NCBI GenBank assembly: GCA_037903475.1
Contig: JBAJFG010000389.1
Span: 1,240,001 to 1,304,000, forward strand
Length of the DNA stretch: 64,000 nucleotides
Direction: 5' to 3'
Source: Ancylostoma caninum
Lineage: Eukaryota; Nematoda; Chromadorea; Rhabditida; Ancylostomatidae
The notes beneath the pieces were generated by a model. That model was not told the DNA's origin. It was given only the letters and a program-made list of their open reading frames with translations, and did not search any database. Positions 1 through 13,200 of this stretch are shown here, one piece after another. A program made the translations under genes and the position numbers. The stretch's first letter is position 1, and each line of letters starts with the position of its first letter.

Positions 1-1834
1 TTTTTAGGAGATTTATTCGAATACGAATATTCGGTTATAACCTCAGTATCTGTAACAGAATGGAAATGGTGATAGAGGATGCTGCTCGAATTGTCCTCCG
101 TCATCCAAAAAAAAACACTCTTGTTATCCACAACCTTCTGATTACAACATGACTGATGGATATTTTCGCCTTTATACCCCCAACAATATGTATGTAGTGC
201 ATCACATTCAATTGTAACGTTTCGTTGATGGATCCACCTAAGCGGAAACCTCCTTACTCACTTTGCTCAGGTTTTTTCTTGGATTCAACTAGTGAAGACG
301 CTCATTTTCAAACTAGGTCAAACAGTCGGTATTGTTGACAGAAGTCCTTCCAGTGAGTCATTGGATATAAGCAAACGTTGCTTGAGGTCAAAGAACTTTG
401 GCGTTGGCCATGGATCCAGCGCTGTTATCCATCGTTTGCGTAACTATGACACAGCACTTCTAGCAAATGAGGAGTGTTAACTTCTTGAATAGGTTTTACT
501 AGTATGAGGTGGTGCCCGATATGGTACATAAAAATCCAACACTTGGAGCCACCCAAATCTTCGCAATCATCAAATTTCCTGAACTTTTAACTTGGTTGAT
601 TACCAGAACGATAGGTTATCACTGGTTTTCGAATCGTTTGAATGTTCGAACTTTTTTCTTCACTGCTCGAGTAACTCAAGGGCGAGTGACTCAAGGATTC
701 AGCATTGTCAACAGCACAGCGAATTCTTCTTGTATTCGCTTGAACACCGATGCACCTTACCTAGCAGATTGTACAACTTTCCTCATAGTATGGTTGTGCC
801 CTAAAAATTTTCATTTTGGATGAAGTAACTACAATCAGCAACAGTTAATTCTTTTGCTTAGTCTTTTTTTTTTGAGGCCTTTCAAACAGCTTAGTAGATG
901 TAAACGCAAACAAGTCATTTGTCTTGGATTTATTTGGAGGATCCATAAACCACACCGTTGATGAATTGAACCCCTAGAACCACTCTCCACCTAGAGAAAT
1001 CGATGGTCTATTTATCAAAGAGCAACACCCATGCATGAGATTTTCTTGGACGTCAGGCCTCGTCCGTTTCCAGCAGCGGCCAGGCAGTTTGATGCTTCAC
1101 CTGCTAAAGCGGCAGTGAAAATGCTCGAATAATTCATGGAATGTGGCTAGGAACGCATGATACGCAACGTTTATTGCTCTCTCTTTACAGTAGTATCTTC
1201 TGTGGGCAATTGTGAGGCACGTAAGAGTGCATTTAGAAAGCATACGACTTTCAACGAGAAGATTCTTCAAAAAAAAAGATACCTAGTCGACGTGAAGATA
1301 TGAAGCTGAGCATGCTTAACCAGAACCACACCATGATACAGCTTCTAGCAAGAAGAAAAATAATGAAGAAAAAAAACATTTGGCTCCAAACTGTAGAGAA
1401 GCTGTACAATGCTGTGGTCCTGATAGTAATGTAATGTTCGACAATAAAACCACACAATATCTCTGGCAAGGCAACACCACATTTCTGGATTCGTAGTTGA
1501 AAATAAAACGCGAATCATCCGAGGTCTTACCACACTTTGATGATCAGCAGATATATAAGAAATAAGAAAAAATAACGCGGAAGAGAAAATAAAACGATGA
1601 CATACACAGCGTTGGATACCCGTGTTTGGCACCAAACACTTCAACATACACACCTATGTACACATACATACGACCCTCGTCGACTAGTAAAAACAAATGA
1701 TATCTCAAATCTTCAACACATGTATGAGATTCGATCTACACCGAATAGAACTGTGACTCATGCGTAGTTAAGTAGAATTTCGCTAGAAAAGTAGATGAAC
1801 ATGAGCAGTGGGGATGGGGAGGGATGAGGCGACG
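1..1834. other. 3' flank of the SH3BP5-like gene, no gene seen
   Basis: AT-rich sequence with only short chance open frames and no splice-bounded coding segment. A TATTCGAATACGAATATTCG stretch at about 14-33 resembles the internal part of the palindromic repeat family described at 55205. The 3' untranslated region of the minus-strand gene probably lies at 1500-1834. Confidence 0.5.
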
Positions 1835-1936
1835 TTACGGTGGTAGCGACGAGTTGTCGCCGGAACTCTCCGGCTCCGCATCGCTTACGCTCCGACGGAG
1901 CATATTGTCGAGTCTGTCCGTAGCGCACTCAATTTC
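1835..1936 (-). CDS. SH3BP5-like gene, last exon with stop codon
   Basis: Acceptor ACATTATTTTAG, phase 0. It encodes EIECATDRLDNMLRRSVSDA then EPESSGDNSSLPP and TAA at 1837-1835. GC-rich coding composition contrasts with the AT-rich flanks. No canonical AATAAA was pinned down downstream. Confidence 0.75.
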   Translation of the reverse strand, partial: EIECATDRLDNMLRRSVSDAEPESSGDNSSLPP

Positions 1937-4900
1937 CTAAAATAATGTAGCGATGAGAAAGAGGAAAATAGCCTTAAAGCTTCCAAGGTCTGAGTGCACA
2001 AAATCCAGAGAAATAAATCAGAAACACTTCGTCGCCAACATTAGAGCATCGTAGCAAGACCGTAGACCTTAGACAAGAAAGCGAAATTCCTACTGATATG
2101 AAGGGTTCTACAACACTGTACCGGGTTTTTCTATTACTGCTGCACCATTGAATGTAATTGACCAAACGAATAGCCGAAATTGCTCATGCCACTCCCAAAA
2201 AAAGCTACCAAGCCCACCTGAATCAATGTGGAATGGCTTCGAAGCATTCCAGACAATGCTTCATCGTCCGTGAAACCAAGACCCGACGTACGTACACTGG
2301 CTAGTGATGACACCTCGGATGAATCACTTGGTGAATTTGGAATACCTTGCGGCAACGTTCGATAGCTGACGTCTGATGGGGATGGAGAGTTCATTCTGAA
2401 AAAAAGAGTAGTGCTTTCAAAAATTCACTGAAGCTGCAAAGGATATAACTGCAGAGAATTCCTTTTGAAATGGAACTTTGAAAAAATGGCAGCAGGCAGT
2501 TGTTAGGAGAAACTGTTGACAGATATACATATAGCCTGATATCAAAGCTAAATGAGCCGCTTAGCTTGCGAAGTAACAAGTTTCCAGAGCGGATTTCTCG
2601 ATCTTAATGATATTGATATTTTAGCTTCAAACTGCTTCGAAATCGTCAGAATCCAGGCTTTCGAAAGACATATAGCTCTGAGGGAGTAGGCAATCCGTTA
2701 TGGATTAAAAGGTCCCAGAAAAGAGTGTCACAACATCATTCCGGACATTCTAGTAAGATTAGATTGCAAGAATTTCTTCGCAGCGGCGGAAAGACTACTA
2801 CACTTCATATTTCTTTATTGTAGTTTTTGTTCTATCTTTTACTTTTAGCAGTATTCAAGAGAAAATTTAATGGAGCGCGACCTTTTACTACGCGCTTACT
2901 ATCTGCAGCTGAAAGCACGCGCATATTGTCAATTTTCATCCCTATCAAAGACTTCTCAAACGAAACCAGCGACATGTGATGAGAACTCACTGAGAGCTCG
3001 TCGTTTCTGGTTCCCTCCTCTCACCGCCACCAATAAGCTGCTGTGCTAGAAGGATCACGCCGGAGCCGAGTCCCCCGGGACGTTGAGGCCAATCAGCACA
3101 GCCATTAGCACGCATTAAGCACAGCACTGGACCGATAACCTCGTCCTGAATATCAGTTTTCCAAATCTCTGGATACCAGGGCGGTAACAGAAAAAGAACC
3201 CTAACACTTACCGTCTCATGGTTGATCGCATATCTGCCGTCGTCGTCCTCATAGGGCGGAGGAGCAGTCGGCTGGTATGGTGGCGGATTTGCAGGTGGAT
3301 CACGAGCCGATCCTACAAAACTTGTATTTTTATTTGATTCTAGGATGAGTCCTCCAAACAAACCCACCCCCTCCAATACTCCTTTGTTCGTGTATAGAGT
3401 CGGAGATACGTTCAAGGTTCCGTAGCGACGTCGTATAGTCGCACTTCTTTTGTCGTACCTGATGTAATGGTAATATAATGTGCTGACGACAAAACCTTGC
3501 TATTCAAATAAACTGAATGGTGTGATTCGCGTATTTTTATCTTTTACGGAAAATCAATAATGTGACGACTTAGGAACAGGAAGGAATGTAGCCTTGATAT
3601 GCATTATCAAAGACAACGGGGGACGGAAACTGTACGGCATCATATGACATGAGCGCCGACAAATGGCGAGTTTTTTGCTGGCATGTGATGCTGGATAACT
3701 AGCATATTTCTCACTACGCGAATAAAGAACACTGTTGAAAATTGAACAGATATCCATTATTTTTGGAATGATTCGGATACCATTAACAAAATTTCGTTAA
3801 GCGTAGGGGAGAAGCGTCCAATGAATCACCACAGCTTCCATACAGAACATCATCCACACGTCTTCCCCGTGTATGATGCGAACGTGACTCATAACACATC
3901 AAATCCATGTGAGATGAGTCATGTTCTGGATTTGGGAGCTCAACGGACATTGCAATCAAATCAAAATGACCGCTAACTGTTAACATTAATATTCGAGAAT
4001 ATCAAAGCATTTGGACTTTGTAGATTGAAATTCTCAACTCGTCCGGAAACTTGCAAATCACAGGGTATTAATCCTTATTTATTGCCTGAGTTAGGTTTAC
4101 TTACCGAAGCCTTTACTGTTATTGTTGTTGTTCAAGCTATTGGAGTAACTGTAATTTTTTTCCATGTACAAGCCATCCAAGGAATCAGAGCTTGCTAGTA
4201 GTGGGGTGGTTCCCACAAAGTTTTTGGACAGGTAAAAATTTCCATTTAAGAGCAGTCCCGACCCTGAAAGAGCAGGTATATGTAGAGCGGGGAGAAATTC
4301 TTGGATCGACCAATCCTGCAACAGCGGCGCCACCCCGTTTTTCCCCGCGATTCGAAAAAAAACTGAAAATTTTGATTTATCTCACATTTAGTTTCTTAGT
4401 TTATTTTTGTTGTTTTCTAATATTTGATTTTAATAGCATAGGTCTATAATTCTAAAATTTTGACTTCTGAACTCCGTTTACCCCAATTCCAGGGAACTTA
4501 TGTGATGGACGCCCGCCTTTCCCATATTTTGTTCCTGATGAGCAGAAATTCAGGGAATGCTTAGATCTCTCAACCAGTAGGAACAGTGGCTGGATTCATG
4601 AACATTTCCGAGAAATTAGCGATTTACCTGCCGTTCAAAATTGAACGAGTTCTACTGGCAAAAATGGGTACACTCCGTCTGGACAATCCAAGTCAGCGAT
4701 GACAGAAATCATAGAGATGGCAAATCATATTGCATTCATCTAGGAAAATTCGTCCATTATGTCGTCCATTAACGGGAAGCTTAGAACTCTCATGGAAACA
4801 TTCACGAATCCCGCAACAGGAACAATAGTCATACAATAGTGACAAAGAGCCGCCGCGAATGATAAAAACAGCAGCATTCCTCAGCAAAAGTACAATAACT

Positions 4901-7210
4901 GCGTGTCTTGTCATTCCTAAAAGAATTCTTCACCGTTCGCATGATCACCATAAGAAATCAGAATCACATTCACAGCCACACTCCTCGCGAATAAGCACTC
5001 AGCCCACAATGACTTCCGATGACGCCGTTGAAAGATGTAGCTAATTTTTCCCGAATCGACTACGCTTAGCCCCTCATAGTTTAGTCAACAGCCCACCTAT
5101 GTTTCCAGCATTAGAACTACGATCCGATTAAAATTTCTTTCGGGTGAGCCGATTTTTCCAATAACATGGCCTCCGCATGAACTCGAACTGTCGACATTTT
5201 GTGTGATTGAGTTTCCGGCTGTGTACGCGTCCCGTGATTTGAATTAGTGTTCTACAGCGTCTCTTAAGTGTTCGACCTTGTAGCACAAGTAAAAAACCAG
5301 AGTTAGCAGAAATAAACTTGAAGAGATGTAACAAAGTAGTTTTCCTAGGAATCGCTTCAAAACAGAGTGACCAAACAGGCTTTTTAGGAAATATACTGAT
5401 GAAAACTAAGGAAGGTGAGAATCCAGGGCTGGGATTCATGAAACGATAACCAAGCAAACCAACGATAGTTAGCGTGATTGGTTTTCGTATAGACTACATG
5501 GTGCTAGGAGACGCAGGCGACAAAGAAGGGTTTGCTGGCCCGAGTTTGCTTGGTTATGAGTTCATGAATCCTGACCCAGAAGAAATGTGAAGTGCAGATG
5601 AGCTTCAGATCATGAAAACAGAGATATGTATGAAAAACTTCAACAACAGTCCCTTTCCTTTTTTTTCTTGCAATTATGTCACCAATTTTGCTCGATGCTC
5701 ATTTTTGATTCGTATCATTATTTTACTGTTTTTTCTTTTGCGAGTATAACAAATTTATGGGAACAATTTCGTAAAATTCCAACGAATGCGGATGAAAATC
5801 CACAGAAGACGCACATATGTATATACATATGCTAAATTATATGAAAGTCTAATGAAACGAAATTTCTCCACAAATCCCAATTCAAAATGTCCAAATAGGT
5901 AGTAATTGAGTATGGACATTCAAAACTGTCACTCCATCACCCTTGAAAATATAATTATGGCTTTGAATTTCAACTTTTAACGCTCTAATGTGCAATTTTC
6001 ACATCAGTGAGTTTTCTAACGACACAATGAGACGATCGTCTACATTTTTTGGAAGTCTCAAAATTCAAATGGGAACGGAAAATCAGCAGTGTTACAGTTG
6101 AAAGTAGAATGTTCACCAAAGCAGTCTTACTATGGATTTCGGTTTAAACTGAACTTTCCGAAGATATTGAAAATCACAACCCAACATATAGAAGCTCAAA
6201 AACCTTAGCAAGCGTACCCATGTTTCATCTTATTATGTACAGTTGCACTGGTTGAACTGAGGTCACTCCTTTCAGGACTCTTCTGGATGGAGAAGGTAAC
6301 ATTTCAAATGATTGTGTTATCACATTTTTTCTGTGGACAATTAGTTGTTTCATTGGAAAATTTGTCCAGTAGTCCAAGCAACTCTCTCACTTACTTGCAG
6401 GAGCAATTTAAAATAACCAGCTCAACTATTCAAAACCGAATTCGATTCGACCAAATCCTCTGCTCCCCCTGCTACTCTCTTCCGCGTCAAAGGCTTGCAA
6501 TTCGCGTTTTTTTTTTTCGCCACTTCCCGAAATACGCCATGTTTGTGTTTATCTAGCTGCTGCCACTGGGGATCACTTGCATCCTCGACCTCGTGAAGCT
6601 GATTCCGTAAACCAAGCAAACCACGCAAACAACACCACAGACTCGTGACTTTGTGCTCGATTCCAAAAACGGAGCAACAGCTATGTACCTCGAAAACAAA
6701 CGATACGATTACGTGCGTCGTCGGCAAACTGATGCATGCAAATTGACACGTCCTGACACCATTGACGCCGAATATATGCAAATCTGCCCGGGGAAATTCA
6801 AAAAAACTGGGAAATTTCACTACCAGATCCATAACGCTCGCTAGCTACTGAATTAACCACTCAAAATTTCGCCTTTGTGGGAAAGGTACCGAGAGAAAAC
6901 ACCTGGTTTTTTCTCAGAGCACAGTGGAAAGTGTTCATCTGCTCTAATCCAAAGTTTTTTTTCACAGAATTATAAGCTACGAACCGTGTCAAACGTGGTG
7001 ATGATAAAAAGTCGACACCCATACAACTCTCCCACCTTCTCAGCTTGCTGAAATGCATACGAATTCCTAGTTTTTTTTTCTTCAAATGAGAAAAAACTGG
7101 CTATTTCAACTAAATTTTACCAAAATTTTTGGTTTAATCTTCCATTTCCAGGGTCGTTCTTCCTAAATGGACTGTCATGTTCACAGTTAACGTATAGAGC
7201 TCTTGCAGAT

Positions 7211-7266
<56 letters not shown>

Positions 7267-10200
7267 CTCCGTTCTTCGGGAAGAAATTAGATGCAAGAAC
7301 AACAACACTTTTTTGCTCACTAATAAAACATAATGAGAATTCGGCTTTGTAGAAAAACCCGTGACTGATGCAAATTCAATTCATGGGAGACGATGTTTTC
7401 CACATCAATTTGTAGGAAATGAATAGAAAATAACAAAATTCGTTTAGGTGGAAAAGCATGCAAAATTATGTATAATAAAAGGAGAAAGCAGTAGTGTGTG
7501 AGAAAAGGAGATACTCACAAAAGTAAAAAAAAAGAGATACTCACAAAAGTAAAAAAAAAACACCCATAAGCCGTAACGACACTGATTCCAAAAAAAAAAT
7601 GCATTCGAACAAGAAAGAACGGAAATTTCTCCCAAAATTTCATCCCTGTTAATTTCACCAAAGTTAAGGGGAGCAAAGTGTTGGTGATCATCACTCTCTT
7701 CCATCTCCCTCCCCCCCCCCGCCCCCGCCTCCACCCCACCTCCGCTCGACGTTGCATCCGAAACAAATATACCTAGTTAGGATGAATCGGTAGCTAATAC
7801 GTTACAGCAGCAACCCGTTATAAGTTTCTGGATGCGTTGTAGCGGAAACTCACTAGAGCTGAAAAAGTGAAAAAGAGGAAACATGGAAATGCTAGCATCC
7901 CGAATGTAACTCTAGATAAGCGTGAAATCTGGATGCGGCATGTGATTCCAGACTGTGCTTTCGAGTTCCGACTTCTAAGCTCCGCATTAGTTAGAAAAGT
8001 GCTTCGTCGGTGCTTCCTCCCAGGATTCCCTAAGGTACAAAAGAAGTGCAGAGCAATCAACTTGATATTTAAACTTCCCCCGTCAGTGGACATCAGTAGT
8101 GTGGGTGCGAATTCCCTGAATGGACGAGTTCTCTGAGCAAACATTAACACATCTTAGTTTTTTTTTTCACCATTTCGTTGCCACCTGCCAAAACAAATAT
8201 CTTATAAAATAGACCAGAGTTTGCCGGGAAACTCGTCCACTAAAGGTTCTGCGAAGGTAGTCTTTCAGGTGAAATTCATGGCTAACTTTATGCAATAACA
8301 AGAGGGCATCTAGGCGAAAAGTATTTGTTAAATAAGGATTGCACTAAGTAATTCAGGAGGCAATCGTATCCTGCTCTCTATGAAAAGGTTATCGAGCTCT
8401 TCTAGACCCACGAACGAAGTCAGTATTCTTCCCTCCACAGCATCTTTGCGGAAAATCCAATAAAAGCTACTAAATTTGACCCCAAAAACCGCTCCAACAG
8501 TCGTAACCATTCACATGAAGTCCATGGTTTCATTCCATGTCAATTTTACAGTCGGTACACAATCGACTAAAAAGCATCGATAGCACCTTATCATACAGTA
8601 AAAGTGCGCTATCAGCGTGGTCGGGGAAGAATCTCGTGACGCAGTAAACAAAGGCACCGATGATCAATAAACGATGAGATAGAACGGAGGAAACAAAACA
8701 CAAAAAGACGAAAAAGATGATGCTATTACCTCCGCCTCTAGTCTCAGGATCAGTTCCTTCTGACGTTCCAAGACTCGAGTGAACTCTAATCGCTGATCAA
8801 AATACGTCCGAGATTTCTTTATGGATGATCTGAAGAAGCGATGATGATGTGGATGCACTCAGATGCTTCACTCCGAAAGAAAAATGAAAAAAAAAATGAT
8901 GGATGAATTAATCCGCGTTACCTTTGGTCCTTCTCCATTTTACGGATCTGATCAGCTAACGCCATTAATCGCTCAGAAATCGCTCGATGTTCATCGCCAG
9001 ACGCCAATCGCTCTTCTTCTGCCTCGTTCACACGTTGAATGTGATGATTCAGAACCTGTACAGCATCAAAATTAGCAATATTTCACTGCAGTTGTAATTA
9101 TACAACCACTGCACACACTGCTGCCACTCAAGGACAACACTATCTTTGTCATAGCAAACAACAACATAACAAGCTCCTGGCAAACTGGTTAAGTGTCCTT
9201 CTTCAACTCCAAACTGCTCGTCCAACTCTCTTTCTAGCAACTTCTCATTCCATGCATAGGCACGATTTTGAAGGTCAGCCTTTTTTTTTCTGGCCAATGG
9301 AAAGCAATTGAACTTGCATTTCACATGCGAATGCTATTGTGCCACCCTTACTGGATAGGCATCATAACCAAACACTTCTAGTTCACCGAGACCTTGCACG
9401 AAAAATCCAGCACGTTTCCTCAAAACCGTCTCACGCGACGGGTTCCAGACTGGCTACCACGCTGTTGTGCGAATGTTGTCTTCGTATGCACAGTGCAGCA
9501 CGGAAAATTTCGCAATACGCTTTTTCTAGGATGTCTAACATGCACGTAGCGCCTGCATGTAGGCCAGAACCCTCGCGGACAAAAGCGTGAACAGAAGTTC
9601 TTCAACAAAAGCGTGGCGAAGCATCGCTAATGAGGACGGCGGGACGAGCACAGCAAGTCTCGCTGGTCTCTTCCGCCCTATTAGACGGAAAATTCTGGAA
9701 GAAACGGCCTGACTATGCCCCCGTCCATTAAGCTGTGTCATAAACCATGGTCATGTAAACAGACTCTATAACATCACGTGTGAAGATGTCAGAGCTATCG
9801 CAGAACTCTCAGAAAAATAGAAAAACTCTCAGAAAAAGTGTACAGTTATACAATTTTCCTCATAACTCCTCCCTCCCCGGCGCTAACATGGACGTCACTC
9901 AGTGGCGAGATGTTTACTAGATACAGATGATGAACGCCATAACTACCAAAACAGTGTAAAGCGGTGACAATTCGCCAAATAAACACATTGGAACGCGCCG
10001 ACTGAAGGGAATTCGATTACCTCCAGACATTCCGGATGCACTGTCGTTTGTCGATTCAAGCTGTCTTGAGTGAGCGCCACTTGTTGTTTGGCTACGGCTA
10101 GTAGCGACGTGGCACGTTCGAAACGTATCGCGGCTCTTTGTGATTCATCACGAAGTTTTCGTTCCTGGAACAGGGAAATTCTGGATGACGCATGGGAATT

Positions 10201-13200
10201 CTGGGAGACGTGAATAATACAGCAGTTTTGGCTGCTTGAAAAGTGGCTCTCAGTACTATGGGAGGTCCCTTTCACAAGGAAAGATAGCTGGAGAGTGTCG
10301 TTAGGACCGAATAACAGATTGGATAAATTCGATTCGAATATTCGATTTCAAATGAGCGGGAAATTCGGATGTTACCAGTTGAATTTACTTGGTCATCCGG
10401 TTTTTTTTTTTGGCCCCTGGAGTTCCAAAGAGATATCAGAAATGACAAGAACGCAGAAAAGTGTGTGGCACTCCAATAGGTTGAAGAGAAAGGCTGGAAG
10501 TACGCAAAAATAACCAAAGATAAACGTTTCTGGAGTAAATTGCAGATATTTGTAAGTATGCCGTATCATTAAGTCACATGATCCCGCCGATTTCCAAGCA
10601 ATCCCTGGATTAAGAGCATATACCGTGCATTTTCAAAACAGCTGGTAGGTCTTGTACCTCAAATTTAGGGTAAACATACGGAATTTTTTCCACTGATTCC
10701 AAGTAAATCTTCGGGATTTTTTCCTCCATAACTTTTACCCATTACTGTTCAACTCCTTGGTATCATGAAAAAAAAGAGTGAACCACAAGTCATCTCATCA
10801 ACTCGAAAGCACTTTTTCTAAAAACCCAAGGCGAGGGCGTCCACGTGAATCACTACCAATCCGAATTGGTACTTATCCGATAATCCGTGCGAGATCACCG
10901 CGTTCACCTGACAAAGCCACGGATTACGTGGTGAACGCGTAGGAGTTGGCGTACAAACAGTAATACACCAAACAACTAGATATCTGGTCAATTCGAATAC
11001 GAGTTCGAAAAGCTCATTGCCAAGTAAGTATGGGTGATTTACAACTGGTAGCTTCATACCGGTTAGACCCCCACGCGGTTATTAGTTACCACACCTTTTG
11101 AAGTATATAGGAAGAGTACTTGACAGCCGTTCTGAATGCGTCTTTCTGCCTTCATCTCACGACGTCGTTCAAACAATGACTGAGCAATGTTTGGAATCGA
11201 TGATGCATCATCATCAAAAACGCGTTGATGACGTCGACAAGAAGGTGTGGTTGATTACTACAGAGGGAACGGACGACGAAACGGTCGATCGGTCGCAAAC
11301 ACCACTGTTTTTCCGCGTACACAGCATATAACAATGAACGGACATCTGTAGTACCGTACTCCCCCCCCCCCCTGTCTCCTTACCGAAAAATTCCCCCAGC
11401 AAGTCGAAATGAGCCCCGTGCGGGGGAAGTTTGTTAACCAAAATTGAATTCATCAGAAAGGACGAAATTAGTGCTTGTCAATTTGCGCAAAGTAGTCGAT
11501 ATGCGCACTTTCCGCTTTTACCTCAGCTCACCTCAGCCGTTGAGGTTTACGACTCTGCCGCGGGTGCCGAAAAAAGCCCAACCTCCAAACACGGCATATG
11601 CAAATATAATCCGACAAATATACCGGCGCCATGGCATGGGTTGACGTGCGTGAGAAAAAAAAGCACTGGTGATAAAAGTGGTCCGATTTGGCAAGCAACA
11701 TCCATGAAAAACAGGTGAAGGGAGTGTGAATGGTAGGATTGATAAAGGCAAAGGGATAAAAATAACTCGAAAGGCGAGCCGAAGAAGGTAAAAATAACAG
11801 GGACACAAGAAAAGAAGTTGAGGAAGCAAGAATGACTCTTACCTGAACCTTCGCTTCGTAGTACGGCCTAGCCTTAGCAATCGCACTGCTGTATTTCTTC
11901 GACAGTTCTTTCAATTTCTCCGACCAGGATGCCTGGATCTCTCTGAAATTAAAAAAAAAAACATATGGTCCGTTTCAACAAAGATGAGAGCTGCAGAGAA
12001 ATAAAAGAAAAAAAGGAAAGCATAAAAATGTGCGGTACCCGACACACAACAAGACAGAACTTGAAAAGCTGACATTTAGCGTATAAGTTGCAATTTTATG
12101 CATGAACATTGAAAATTCTCTTCCTTTTCGAAGTATACTATAAAAATATGACAATAGTATAGTAATGTGTTACTAGTACAAGCTCAATCCTCATGTTACT
12201 ACTCCTTACTCCTTGATTCCTTCAACTGTTCAGCTTGTGCCTGCTTGGTTTTGCTTCTGTTTCATTTCCATTCTCGTCTACCTTCCGTCTACCGTCTACC
12301 AATTATGCATCCCTATGCATATGTCAAATAAATAAATGAATAAATAAATAGAGGTTATTTAAGCAAATTTCGTAGCATTACGTCTTAGGAAGGCGCCCAA
12401 CTTTTTCTCAGATGACAAATTAGCGGCCAATTTCCATGGACAATTTGACGATGGACCGTTTTTTCGATGTGAGTCGGTCGGCTTCAGGCTCAGCTGTGAG
12501 TCCGTACGTTGGTCGCTGTCTAGTCTTGCGAGCGGAACTACACACAAACATGAGAACGTCGACAATGACGAAGCGCGAAAAAAGTGCGTGTGTTCTCCTT
12601 ATTTCCTTCTATGCTTGGCGAACTATTCGTGAAATCTCGGGAAAAATACAGGAATGGGAAGCAAACGAGCGATTGTAGACGTTATGCTCACGTGATTTTA
12701 GGTACATAACTGATAACAAGAAAAGCTTTGCATCCAAGTCAGCCCTTCCAGGAGATTTGGAAAAAGAATGACTTAATAGTTCTCAATGTCTAATGATAAA
12801 TATTGATAAACTGAAGTGGAAGCCACACTTGCGAGGATCCCGTCCCAGGATCCTATTTCCCCCTTTTTCCATCCCTCCCACACTAGGCGTATAATTTTCC
12901 CCGGGCGCGCCCCGTTGTAACGAACCAGCGATCGAACAGATCAACGGACCACCCTGTTTGCATGCTGGTGGTCAGCAGCAGCAGCAGCAGCAGCACTTAC
13001 CGCCGCCTAGGTCAACAGAAGCGAATTCCATCGCGCCTACTGGACAACAAATTCGCACGAAAACCGTCAAACTAGTAACGATGAAAGCGCTAAGAACAGC
13101 TCGTAAACAACTCTTACCTAAAGCAGGCCCGTGCGCCGTCGAGTTGAACCTCGAGCTTGTTGATGACGTCGGTGGCGATGTTGAGCTTTTCCAGCTCTTC

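Larger units (their letters stand above)
4316..8729 (-). other. Intron region of the SH3BP5-like gene holding unplaced exon(s)
   Basis: This 4.4-kb gap separates the exon at 8730-8829 from the one at 4105-4315. Both borders are phase 0, so the missing exon set must total a multiple of three. I searched both strands for an EIH-type ending of the helical core and found no convincing candidate. The gap contains a CT microsatellite (7215) and a hairpin repeat (5420). Confidence 0.45.

Noticed and set aside
9535..9741. 68-codon minus-strand frame in an intron of the SH3BP5 homologue
   Set aside because: The flanking exons (8922-9055 and 10021-10164) already join in phase and in family order, leaving no room for it.
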